From: Exophiala sp. HKRS030
Lineage: Eukaryota > Ascomycota > Eurotiomycetes > Chaetothyriales > Herpotrichiellaceae
Length of the DNA stretch: 14,531 nucleotides
Assembly: GCA_023897205.1 (NCBI GenBank)
Contig: JAHWDD010000049.1
Span: 9,519-24,049 of the forward strand
Direction: 5' to 3'
A program made the position numbers and the translations under genes. Below are positions 1 to 7,943 of this stretch, piece by piece (the first letter of the stretch is position 1; the number at the start of each line of letters is the position of its first letter). The notes under the pieces are model-generated. The model made no database searches. It was not told the origin of the DNA and worked only from the letters and a program-made list of their open reading frames with translations.

Positions 1-1
1 G

Positions 2-304
2 ACAGAGCTCTGCAGGAAGGTTACAATTCGTAGACAGGAGCTTCACGTAAACGCTCTTATTGATCCGGATATTGTCCAGGTGGTTGGCTTGACGAGCGTC
101 GCTGCTTTTGAAAGAAGCGAAATACCCCAAAACTTGTTCCGCCGCGATTGGGACCATCTAGAGAGCAGTAAACAATTCGGCGTCAGGGTATCTGCGTTGG
201 CCGCATTGGTACCGTGCCTTGGGCTTTCGGCGGCCTCTTGCGACCCTTCTTGCATCAAGAATATTCCAGCGAGGTCCAAGCATCCCTCAGACAAATCCAG
301 CTAA
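2..304 (+). CDS. Partial C-terminal open frame of an unknown protein, cut by the left window edge
   Basis: One frame is open from base 2 to a TAA at 302-304, about 100 codons, and enters from outside the window. The composition is protein-like, with a stretch reading ALIDPDIVQVVGLTSVAAF followed by NLFRRDW, and no low-complexity tract. An acceptor-like AG lies near 41 (GTAGACAG), so the last exon could start there rather than at the edge. I do not recognise the family. The only in-window ATG-like starts are internal, which fits a last exon. A minus-strand ORF over 43-294 is judged a shadow. Without upstream sequence this may also be a gene fragment like its decayed neighbour. Confidence 0.3.
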   Translation, partial: TELCRKVTIRRQELHVNALIDPDIVQVVGLTSVAAFERSEIPQNLFRRDWDHLESSKQFGVRVSALAALVPCLGLSAASCDPSCIKNIPARSKHPSDKSS

Positions 305-507
305 CACCGCCAACAACTAAGAGCGTTAGACGATAGCTCATTCTTACCGCGCCGTGTATTCTGTATTATCCATCTCCTCGCATAGAGTCATAATAGAAAT
401 TCTCAAGGATCATCTGCACACTGACAGGCCATCGACATTGGAGCTGAAACGGTGATTCGACTTGACGAAGTGGGGGTGGTGCAAAGATCGAGCGTCTCAG
501 CGGTCGT

Positions 508-2617
508 TTAGGAGATGAGGCCTGCGGCATCTAAAGCATTGGGGTGCGTAATGACGTCTGGGTCCCTCTGTGCTTCAGCCAGTATCGACATCATTTTTGA
601 GGCAAGGCCTTTGTCTTCCTCTTTTCTCCGCCTCCCATTTGGAAACACCACCCTCCGGAGCCTATTTATCCATGGCCAAAGCGGGCTGTAGTACGGTGTG
701 AGGTACTGTGTTAATGTTTCCAGGAAATCTTCCTCATCTGCAACTAGCCACTGAATGCAATCTACTGTGATATCGCTTACCTTTTACCCAACCTTCTAAC
801 GCGGCCAGCATTATGGCGCAAGAACTTGCCTGGTAAATAGGTTTTCCGTAGTCAGACACAATAACTCTTCGGTGGACACGGTTCAAGAGGGTGAGACTGA
901 TTGTCTTTTTGGTCGGGGAGGTGGAACATGTTCGCTTCCCCGGAGGAATTGGGGCATTAATAGAACTGGATGATCTCTTGCGCCCGATGCTGCTTGGAAC
1001 TTTGAAACTTCGGCCTCTTCCCGTGCTCTCAAGCGAGACTGGGGTGCTCGGCGGTAATATCGAGCTCTCGGTTTTCCGACTCTGGCTGAGAAAGTTCGCA
1101 GCTTTGGAGATATCCAGCACCTTGCGAATATTGGTCTGGACATCGTCGTCGATGCCTCCCACCCTGAACTGTTTCATAGTGATAGTACCTGGCCACATTC
1201 TCCACTTCTTTCTCTGTTGCCTCTCGCAGTAATTCCCCTTCTTGGTCGCGCTCGGGGTATTGCCACGAATCTTTGATGACGAGAGGAGCCTTAGACTCAT
1301 CGCCTTCTCGATAAGCTTTCCAGCAAGTTGTTGCTCGGCCCACCACAGAGGTCCCACGCCTCATTAAGGTGTCCAGTACAAGTCGTTCATTTTGGTCATC
1401 GCGGGTAATCTTCATGTACCTAACACCATTCGATTCCACAATAGTGGGATCAAATCCGAGCTGCTCTTTATCCATCCAGAGAAGCCCCAAGACCACTGAG
1501 ACAAACCGTGCGCCGTCTTTATTGACATTAAATGGCTCCGAAGCAATGCCGCTAACACGATCAAACTCTCATAACCTCATGATTGAGCCGCAGAGAGTGA
1601 ATCCTAGTACGAAGCGGCGGCTATCCTGAGCGGTCAGCACCTCTCGAACATATCTCGCTAGGTCGAGCCATGTCTTGGTGGCCATATCAAATGTCGGATT
1701 ACTTTTTAGCTCTCCGGGCACAAGAACCTGCGACCAATGGTATACAGCGTCTTCGTCGGCATTGAGGTCATCCACAAAGCCAACGTCTGGCTTCCTACCA
1801 GCTCTCGAGCCTTCCAGGGCTTTATTTGGTCGTATTAAGGGACCTCGTGTTGACTTTGGAGCTGAAACGAGGTTTTTGGCGAAGTTCTGGAACAGGTAAA
1901 CTCGCTGAGCAAACCATTTCAGCACAACCTTCTCTTGAGCGTCTTTTGGCCAATCTGTCCAGCCTGCGTCCTCTCGATACAAGGGAACATCGCCCTCCTG
2001 ACATTTGTTAAACACAGCTGCAGCATTCTCTTCCAAGCCGGGGATCTTCCCATAAAACGTTTCGTAGAAACCGGGTATGCCAATATATAGAGGCCCCATC
2101 TCGTCTTTTAGCAAGTCATCCATATATTGTCTTTGCTCGGATGAATTGACAATGCTGCTTGTGCTGTGCGTATAAGGAGTTTGAAGTACATGCGCCTGCG
2201 GACGAGGTGGTGGGGTAGACTCAGTGAGAGTGGCGTAGGCCTTCGCAAGTAGGATTTCGTCCGGGGCTTCGTTAATGACATCTCGCAGGAGAGGGATGAC
2301 AGAATTGGCGTCAAATTGTTCAGAATCGATCTGTGCGTAGAATCTGGAAAGATCGCCGGAAAAGGACCCTCGGCCAGGAAGATTTTGTAGGGCGGAAACT
2401 AAATCAAGCGCGAGGTATTTTATATCTGAGCTGGTCAGTAGCGTTACCAGAGAAGGAGGTTTTTGTTACCTCTTTCCTCTAGCTCACTAAGGATCTCAGT
2501 GGAGGGCGAAATTCCGAGTCTTTGACAGGTTGCGTTGAATGAATCGCGAAAGGTGTCGAGGCCGGCCCCGATAGGATTGTCTTGGATGACCTGCGGTCTG
2601 AAATGATCCATCACCAT
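508..2617 (-). pseudogene. FunK1-type fungal protein kinase pseudogene, catalytic core deleted
   Basis: The translation follows the FunK1 (fungal-type protein kinase) family almost end to end. Exon 1 runs from ATG 2617 (or 2611) to 2470. A 44-nt intron (2469-2426, GTAACA...CTGAC...CTCAG) restores frame. Exon 2 carries family signatures such as GIPGFYETFYGKIPGLEE, KPDVGFVDDLNADEDAVYHW, LVPGELKSNP and RFVLGFTLCGSIMRL. A TGA at 1571-1569 then replaces the Trp expected before EFDR. The same frame continues (LGFDPTI, GRATTCWKAYREGD, LVIKDSWQYPERDQEGELL) to about 1168, where one extra T in the coding strand shifts the frame. The next frame reads GGIDDDVQTNIRKVLDISK and HRRVIVSDYGKPIYQASS down to LEGWVKG at about 781. 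The C-terminal part resumes at about 750 (LVADEEDFLETL, PWINRLRRVVFPNGRRRKEE) and ends at TAA 510-508. The HRD loop, the DFG-equivalent and the following helices, roughly 100 residues in relatives, are absent. Three independent lesions make it non-functional as a kinase. The family assignment rests on remembered family motifs. Confidence 0.9.
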
Positions 2618-3459
2618 ATATGCACCACGCCATGCCTAAGAATTCGAAAGTCACGCCATAAACGTGTGCGCTGACCAGATTAAACGTTTGAATCAGAAGC
2701 ATTGGCTACTGTAACAGGAAGTACTGTATTCGCAACGCAGTAACGAGGACATCCGCGATTTCTACGCTGCTGATGGGGAAGGCAACTATCCCGAGTCACC
2801 TTAGTTATTTAAATCGCCACTATTCTTGGCAGCGCCGCCGCACTTAAAAAAGAAGGCGTTTCTGTTGCGAATTTCTGTTGCATCTCTCAATTACAGTGTA
2901 TTTTATGATATGTATTGAATCGAGGACGCGATGGGGGAAATGCGGCTATAGCCAAAAAGACACAATACTGTACATATTTTCTGCCCAACGCAAGAACTTC
3001 TTACACCGTCGAGCGGACACTTGTCTTGTGTAACCCCAGAGCTATACCCCTTCCAAATATGTCACAATTCTTGTACGTGAGTTTCCCCAGGCGAGTATGC
3101 AGGGCGCGGGCTACGTACCTGCAGAGGGGTCTGCAGCTTCAACGTCAAGGAAATACCGCATTCCGACGCGGGCCATCAAAATAAGGGGAGACAACTTGTG
3201 AAAAGTACGCAAACTCTGTCGTCCTCTGTGACGCGTGCGGCCCTGTTGGACTCCGAAAACATAACCCTCTCAACCTCTTGACCCTATCCCTGTTAAAATT
3301 CGAGAACAAGCTATCGGAAACATAGAAAGGAGCAGGATGGCCGGCTGAACTGTTTCTGGAAGTCTTCATCAGGCCATTCGAATTCCGTTCAAATGATGTT
3401 CCGAGGGAGTCTACCTGGATTAAGGAGTCAGCCGATGTCTCGACTAGAAGAATTCTGCC
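2618..3459. other. Non-coding stretch between the FunK1 pseudogene and the intact kinase gene
   Basis: About 840 bp with no convincing coding frame on either strand. The ORFs at 2915-3184 (+) and 3145-3369 (-) are short, of biased composition and lack splice or domain support. The left part should hold the former promoter of the FunK1 gene, and the right end the 3' flank of the kinase-like gene. I see no repeat, RNA gene or mobile element end here. Confidence 0.5.
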
Positions 3460-4413
3460 TCAATCCAAAACCGCGCCGCTGTCGACAAGTATTCCCGAAC
3501 CGTGGTGTGCGAGCGGCAGAGGCGCAGGAACTAAAGTCGTCATATACTGCTCACATTCCTCTCTTCTGATTTTAATCAAATGAGGGCTCAATGCCTCTCC
3601 CAGAACTTGATGTTGGCTTCCGAGCGAACCAACAGTCCTTGCGAGATTCTTGATACAATCAAATTTCCCATACCAGCAGTCGTGAATGATACGGTCCTTT
3701 ATGTCGTTTAAGTCCAAATCAGGGAATTCCATTCTCTGCAGCTTATTGACTGTGATAGGACCGTGATCCTCCCCGTAGTAGTGATTATCGTATGGTTCAT
3801 ACCCCCTGACCATATAGTAAAAAACTGAACCGATGGCAAATTGTTCAGTGCGTGGACCTAGAAGACCAAAAGAGCCTCGGAGGCCACCAGCTTCATCCCC
3901 TAGTGCTCTAGAATATGGTGCACTCCCCACGTCAACCTCAGTCCCAATAGCATGTGTGTTATCAAAGTCAGCCAGCTTGAGGTGGTCTTCGGCATCAAGA
4001 AGGAGGTTCGAGGGTCGAATATCACCATGTGCTAGTCCAAGAGATTCGAGCCAAGCTGCAGCCGTTGTCAACTCTTTTGCCCATCTTAAAATTAAATGCT
4101 CGGGATGAGGAACACATTCCACGACATGGTCGGTGGCTGAATTTCTTCTTTGTCGGCTTCGAAGTCGCATCTCAAGATTCCCCGAGAGCCGCTGCATGAA
4201 ATTTAGATTTGGGAAACGGAGAAAGCTGTGGACGATATGAGGGCAGGGAGGATGGCGTTCAAGCAAGTCAAAAATTCGGTTCTCGTCCTCGAAACGCGGA
4301 TCGTCATTGGATGTTGCGTACTTCAGAGCAATGTTGTCAGATAGCTCGAAAATGTGGCCAAGGTCACCCCATCCTAGAAGTTTGTATCTTTCTTGCAAGT
4401 GAATGATATCCAT
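3460..4413 (-). CDS. Fungal serine/threonine kinase-like protein with HGD and DFD motifs
   Basis: An intact, apparently intronless gene for 317 aa starting at ATG 4413. The kinase fold is readable in order: a glycine loop GWGDLG (residues 14-19), the ATP-binding Lys in IALKYA (K31), a likely helix-C Glu in FEDENRIFDLLE (about E44), the catalytic loop HGDIRPSNLLLD (129-140), and the metal-binding segment LADFD (147-151). The segment GPRTEQFAIGS is in the place of the APE/helix-F region. HGD instead of HRD and DFD instead of DFG are unusual for canonical kinases, but the catalytic Asp, the Asn and the magnesium Asp are all kept, so activity is possible. Relatives form a large expanded family in filamentous ascomycetes, mostly of unknown role. 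It lies on the same strand as the FunK1 pseudogene but is not derived from it. The cellular substrate cannot be inferred. Confidence 0.85.
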   Translation of the reverse strand: MDIIHLQERYKLLGWGDLGHIFELSDNIALKYATSNDDPRFEDENRIFDLLERHPPCPHIVHSFLRFPNLNFMQRLSGNLEMRLRSRQRRNSATDHVVECVPHPEHLILRWAKELTTAAAWLESLGLAHGDIRPSNLLLDAEDHLKLADFDNTHAIGTEVDVGSAPYSRALGDEAGGLRGSFGLLGPRTEQFAIGSVFYYMVRGYEPYDNHYYGEDHGPITVNKLQRMEFPDLDLNDIKDRIIHDCWYGKFDCIKNLARTVGSLGSQHQVLGEALSPHLIKIRREECEQYMTTLVPAPLPLAHHGSGILVDSGAVLD

Positions 4414-4739
4414 TTTCTGGAAAGGAGTTTGGGAGATGGATAGGTGCTATGGAGTAGTCTCGCAACGGTTTGTTTCTCCTGAGGGCTGCAACGGAAGAGG
4501 AAAGGTGAGTGTCAGTACTAGCGCATATAGTGCCAACGCTGTACGGAGTACAAGGGTATTGTTATAGCGGCGTAATGAGAGTTCATTTAACTAGTTCACA
4601 TGTGAAGGGTTGGGGCTAGCTACTATATAAACCCACTATAACGGTCGGCAACAATCTCCGATGCTGAGCATTAGGATGACGCAGCCCAATCCAAGGCTCA
4701 CTACTCCGTTCATTTGGGAGATTGCCCAAAAACAGATCT
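4414..4739. other. Intergenic stretch, probable promoter region of the kinase-like gene
   Basis: About 325 bp between two minus-strand genes. It should contain the promoter of the kinase-like gene (start 4413) and the 3' flank of the Cys-rich gene (stop 4740). No clear TATA box, repeat or extra ORF could be supported. Overlapping ORFs at 4616-4897 (-) and 4722-4988 (+) are frame shadows of the Cys-rich gene. Confidence 0.4.
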
Positions 4740-4946
4740 TCAAGCTTTATTCCATTTGCCATTTGCATCCTTGACCCAGGAGCCATTGGCCTGGCAGTCA
4801 TCACATGGGTGTTTCTTGGTTGTTGTCCCAAAGTTCCAGCTTGTTTTGTAATTGCCGCAGTGCTGTGGACATGGTGCCTTGATGCCCTGACTCTCAATTT
4901 TATGCCCGCATCGCATTTTAGTTTGGGTCATATACTGGGTGCACAT
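4740..4946 (-). CDS. Small Cys/His-rich protein, putative zinc-binding, 68 aa
   Basis: Translation from ATG 4946 gives 68 residues beginning MCTQYMTQTKMRCGHKI and ending at TGA 4742-4740. Likely metal ligands are C13 and H15 (RCGH), C26, H29 and C30 (PCPQHCG), and C48 and C51 (PCDDC). The conserved-looking core is NYKTSWNFGTTTKKHPCDD, followed by a W-rich tail (GSWVKDANGKWNKA). I associate this layout with a group of short uncharacterised ascomycete proteins, but no function is known to me. An ATG 30 nt upstream (4976) is in frame. However, the sequence between holds TTTACAG just before MCTQ, which could be a splice acceptor in a 5' leader, so the shorter start is preferred. No signal peptide is seen, so a nuclear or cytosolic location is likelier than secretion. 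Confidence 0.7.
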   Translation of the reverse strand: MCTQYMTQTKMRCGHKIESQGIKAPCPQHCGNYKTSWNFGTTTKKHPCDDCQANGSWVKDANGKWNKA

Positions 4947-5303
4947 TGCCGTATCTGTAAACACATCAATGTTCACACTTTGCGATGAGAGATTGAGAAC
5001 TGACTTTTGATCTAGTTGAGATTTTGAAACTCTGTATAATCTTAGTCGATAGTAGATGGTTCATTTCTAATGCGAAAGAGGAAGTGCTCTCAGATATAAA
5101 GGCCTCGATTGTTGTAAGAGTGGAAAGTCAACCATGGAGGTTGCAGGCAGGCAGACTTACGGGCGGCTTGATTCGAGCGACAAAGTCCAATGGAGTAGAA
5201 CACAGGCTCCAATCATTGCATACTCATGGGTGATGTAATGCCAAGGAACCACTTGTTCCAATCACTGTGAGCCACGACTACAAAAAGCCAAATCGTTCCC
5301 CGT
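4947..5303. other. Upstream region of the Cys-rich gene up to the minisatellite
   Basis: About 350 bp without a supported gene. On the minus strand GATTATACAG at about 5032-5041 could serve as a weak TATA-like site some 85-95 bp before the Cys-rich start. On the plus strand a TATAAAGG occurs at about 5095, but no gene starts within 400 bp downstream. The ORF at 5024-5233 (+) has no supporting feature. Confidence 0.35.
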
Positions 5304-5495
5304 CCCACCTCCAATCCCATCTCCCATCCCACCTCCAATCCCATCTCCCATCCCACCTCCAATCCCATCTCCCATCCCACCTCCAATCCCATCTCCCATC
5401 CCACCTCCAATCCCATCTCCCATACCAACTTCCATCCGATCTTCCATACCAACTTCCATCCCATCTCCCATACCAACTTCAGTTTCATCTCCCAT
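5304..5495 (-). repeat. Minisatellite: eight 24-bp units encoding an M-G-D-G-I-G-G-G peptide repeat on the minus strand
   Basis: Five perfect copies of a 24-bp unit (plus strand CCCACCTCCAATCCCATCTC + CCAT) run head to tail from 5304 to 5423. Three diverged copies follow to 5495 (units beginning ACCAACTTCC or ACCAACTTCA). Read on the minus strand each unit is two 12-bp halves encoding M-x-x-G and I-x-x-G: MEVG/MEDR-type in the diverged copies, MGDGIGGG in the perfect ones. The unit length is a multiple of three, so an ORF stays open through the array on the minus strand (5630-5262, 122 codons) and also on the plus strand (5267-5524, SHLPSHLQ repeats). Neither is clearly a gene. Perfect copies at one end and decayed ones at the other suggest recent one-sided expansion. 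Confidence 0.95.
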
Positions 5496-5527
5496 CCCAT
5501 CTGATTTCCGACCATCGTGTTTGAAGA

Positions 5528-6546
5528 ATGGTACCAACACCCTTCGATTCAACCCAAGCCTGGAAGGCACTTCTTGATACTGCTGATGAAATAAACCTGC
5601 GTGGAAGCTTGAGAAAATCACAGATTGCACGTATAACAGAAGCCGCGGCTATATTGAAAAGCATCCAAAGAACTGCGAGACGCCAGAAGTATAGATTATT
5701 CCTAAACAAAATTCTCCGCCATGCAGGTCCCGGAGTAGTTCTCCTTTGCGCTGCCGCGCTTGGACAGGTCCGCATTACGGACTTGAAAGATCGTGAACGA
5801 GACGATTTCTGCCATCAACTTCAGGCCAAGGATATACCTCCTAACATCAATGAATTGGCGACTCAGTACGACATACCGCTTTCGGAAAATGGTATGGCTT
5901 CAGATCTCATCGAGCTACTATGTATTTACTACAATCAGATCTAGAAACCTCATTGATTGCCCAAGATCGTTCTGTCAATCAGCCGGTGAACCAACAATTA
6001 TACGACTCCATCTCAAATGATCCCGACCTTCCAAGTGCAGAGGAACAGCGAGTGATCGAAAATGCTACCCCCTACGGGATAGCGAGTGTCTTTAATGAGT
6101 ACCTATGTGGTGCAATCAGAAGAGTCGAGGGGGACTCGAAAGCTGCGGTGACGATGGCGTTCCCACTCTGGGGAGGCCCAGTCCATTGTCTCATGAGCTT
6201 GGATATCTGCGAGCGGTATGTAGAACAACTTGCCATGGCACTATTCGGTGCAAAAATAAAATGGGTTGAACAGGTACTACACCTTGTTCTCCACGAAGGC
6301 ATAACATTGATCATACCTAACTCCGAAGCTACCGTGAAAGGAGTCAGTGACGAGACTATTATAAAGATTTTTGGGACTGAAATATATAGCGCCATCACGG
6401 AATGCCCTGTCCACATGAGAGAAATTGCTGAAGGGAAGCATGTTACGGAATGTGTCTCCATGATATTTACCAAAAAGGGGGCTATTATTAATTTGTCGCT
6501 AGGACTTGAACGTGGTCTTCAGCTACAGAATAAGATGTATATATAA
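5528..6546 (+). CDS. Two-exon orphan protein, about 323 aa, unknown function
   Basis: Exon 1 starts at ATG 5528 and can be joined to a second frame by a 47-nt GT-AG intron (5892-5938, GTATGG...ACAATCAG). The joined frame is 972 nt, exactly in frame, ending at TAA 6544-6546. The N-terminal third is helical and basic (LRKSQIARITEAAAILKSIQ, RTARRQKYRLFLNKILRHAG) with a short hydrophobic run (GPGVVLLCAAALG). The C-terminal half contains AFPLWGGPVHCLMSLDICER and LHLVLHEGITLIIPNSEATV and looks like a folded domain, but I recognise no family. There is no signal peptide. The intron lacks a canonical branch site (only TTACTAC close to the acceptor), so a single frameshift near 5938 is an alternative explanation, and the gene could then be a recent pseudogene. 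It lies directly beside the left minisatellite and inside the pair of arrays. Confidence 0.6.
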
Positions 6547-6573
6547 AATGCAATCCATAATTTGCTTAGTGTC

Positions 6574-7113
6574 CTATCCTTCTTTCCATTTTCCATTGGT
6601 AAGGTACAGTTTAGTGCCTAATGGTACATTTCCTTGCCCATTTGGCATCCCTTTCAGCAACCTTGTTTGTTGTTTCCCTTCCTTATCGTTCTCGTAGACA
6701 GTAACATTGCACCCCATCCAGTATATCATCTGACCCTTGCCTTCATACATTTTAACCGTATTCTCTGGCACCCTTGTAAAATCTATTGACTTATCGAGCT
6801 CTTGAGCTTCAAAAGCCTAAAGAGATGTTAAGTCAAGCCTCAAATTCAGCTGAACCGATTTACCATCAAAATTTTGTCCAAATACCGACGGCTGCGACCG
6901 CCTTCCGCTCGTGCAATTTGTTGAGATAGGAAAGATCGAGAATTTGTCTGAGAGGCCTTGCTTTTTCGATTGCTTTCAGAGGACTGTCAACAATTGGGTC
7001 GTTCGGGCTTTGTGCCAATATGGAGGACAGAGTGGCGTGCAACAGGATGTTCGTATATCGCGTGTGAGCAACTTTGCTGCTTCAAGGCACTGTAGGCGAT
7101 TGAAACGTGGCAA
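6574..7113 (-). pseudogene. Degraded minus-strand gene remnant of unknown family
   Basis: Protein-like frames follow one another on the minus strand with lesions between them. From about 7113 a frame reads LQCLEAAKLLTR. Near 7055 the frame shifts, then continues as LHATLSSILAQSPNDPIVDS and LKAIEKARPLRQILDLSYLN to GIWTK. Here a run of four T (minus strand; 6868-6871) instead of three shifts the frame. Dropping one T continues as FDGKSVQLNLRLDLTSL, then a TAG (6819-6817), then AFEAQELDKSIDFTRVPENT through to GKWKEG and a TAG at 6574. The readable frames on both sides of each break argue for a once continuous protein of over 170 residues. An alternative is that a 69-nt intron (GTATTT...CTTAAC...TTTAG, ending at 6817) removes the TAG and the T-run, which is in frame only with a different upstream frame (KQGLSDKFSIFPIST). 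I favour decay. No domain was recognised. Confidence 0.5.
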
Positions 7114-7385
7114 ACGTCGCCAAGTTACAAAACTGCATCATCATCGTTGCTGAAAATGATGGATTTGTTGGTGAAACTGCGCTGATGACTCCGAATATGA
7201 ACAGCGGGGTTATTGGTCCCGTGACTCATCCAGCGTTGTTGGCTCTAGTAGCACGCTCATCCTGCTACCATTTCAGCCTAAGGGACGGTGGGTATGCCCT
7301 CGGATTTGGGCAGCAACAATCTTCCTTTGTGGCATATAGCAGTCCTGAGCAAACAGTCCAACTGATCAGACAAAGCTATCCATAA
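7107..7385 (+). other. Uncertain open frame, possible coding remnant
   Basis: A plus-strand frame of about 92 codons ends at TAA 7383-7385. It starts at a GTG, with no ATG before codon 30, so it is not a complete gene as it stands. The composition is unusually protein-like (SGVIGPVTHPALLALVARSS, GGYALGFGQQQSSFVAYSSP). No splice acceptor upstream links it to another frame convincingly, and its 5' end overlaps the remnant on the other strand. It may be a fragment of a lost gene. Confidence 0.2.
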
Positions 7386-7802
7386 GTCAACCACCACTAG
7401 TAGAAAACGAAGTTTGGCGCTCTTTGACTGGTCGACCATGTAGCCCTTCGCTGACTTAACACTCGAACGATATTTGAATCAAGGTGGATTAATTATTGGA
7501 ATGCTAAAAGTGTTTGGCTTTCGTGTTGTGTATCAGGAATGGCACGTCCAGCTATGCAGATCCAATACTACAGTGCGTGGTTGATGTCCCATGTCACCTG
7601 GTCAAAACCACAGGCTCTTGTGAACTCCGTGATCCGTAAGCCTATGTAGGATAACGTAGGATCTTCCTGGCGTGATTATAGGTCAACAAGTCAACTTTCG
7701 TGGTCGTCATTTTGCTTGTTATTTCACCGTTGCTCTGGTACTACGAAGCATACAAGACAAAACGCAAGGCATTCGGGTTTAAATCCACTACGCGCACACA
7801 CT
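7386..7802. other. Stretch with no supported feature
   Basis: About 415 bp. The ORF beginning at 7700 with a hydrophobic start (VVILLVISPLLWYY) runs into the minisatellite in a Trp/Arg-rich frame and looks accidental. I see no RNA gene or element ends. Confidence 0.4.
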
Positions 7803-7828
7803 ATGGCGCCAATCGGCCACGATCAGTG

Positions 7829-7926
7829 GGATGGTATGAAAGATGGTATGGAAGGTGGTATGGGATGTGGTATGGGCAATGGTGTGGAAGGTGGTGTGGG
7901 CAATGGTGTGGAAGGTGGTATGAGTG
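7829..7926 (+). repeat. Minisatellite: about eight 12-bp units encoding a (M/V)-x-x-G repeat, related to the array at 5304-5495 but inverted
   Basis: Degenerate 12-bp units of the type ATGGAAGGTGGT / GTGGGCAATGGT run in tandem, with the last four forming two near-identical 24-bp pairs. On the plus strand they lie in a short ORF (ATG 7803 to TGA 7943, 46 aa) that reads MAPIGHDQWDGMKDGMEGGM and continues with G-N-G-V-E-G-G units. The left array read on the minus strand has the same pattern, is preceded by a similar H-D-...-D-G-M entry (HDGRKSDGM versus HDQWDGM), and points the opposite way. Whether the 46-aa ORF is expressed is unknown. Confidence 0.85.
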
Positions 7927-7943
7927 ACGTCGCCTGTATATGA

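Noticed and set aside
891..1232. Plus-strand ORF of 113 codons, and the minus-strand ORF 883-1143
   Set aside because: Both are out-of-frame shadows of the FunK1 remnant, whose family signatures lie in the other minus-strand frames.
5267..5524. Plus-strand ORF with SHLPSHLQ repeats across the left minisatellite
   Set aside because: The frame is kept open only by the 24-bp repeat length. The related right-hand array uses the opposite reading (M-x-x-G), which argues for the minus-strand reading if either is coding.
6072..6473. Minus-strand ORF of 133 codons
   Set aside because: Antisense to exon 2 of the orphan gene at 5528-6546, and with poorer protein-like composition than that frame.
7700..7927. 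ORF with a hydrophobic N-terminus followed by W-Y-G-R repeats, possible secreted repeat protein
   Set aside because: The Trp/Arg-rich part is just the minisatellite read in another frame. The leader has no cleavage-site pattern I can defend.
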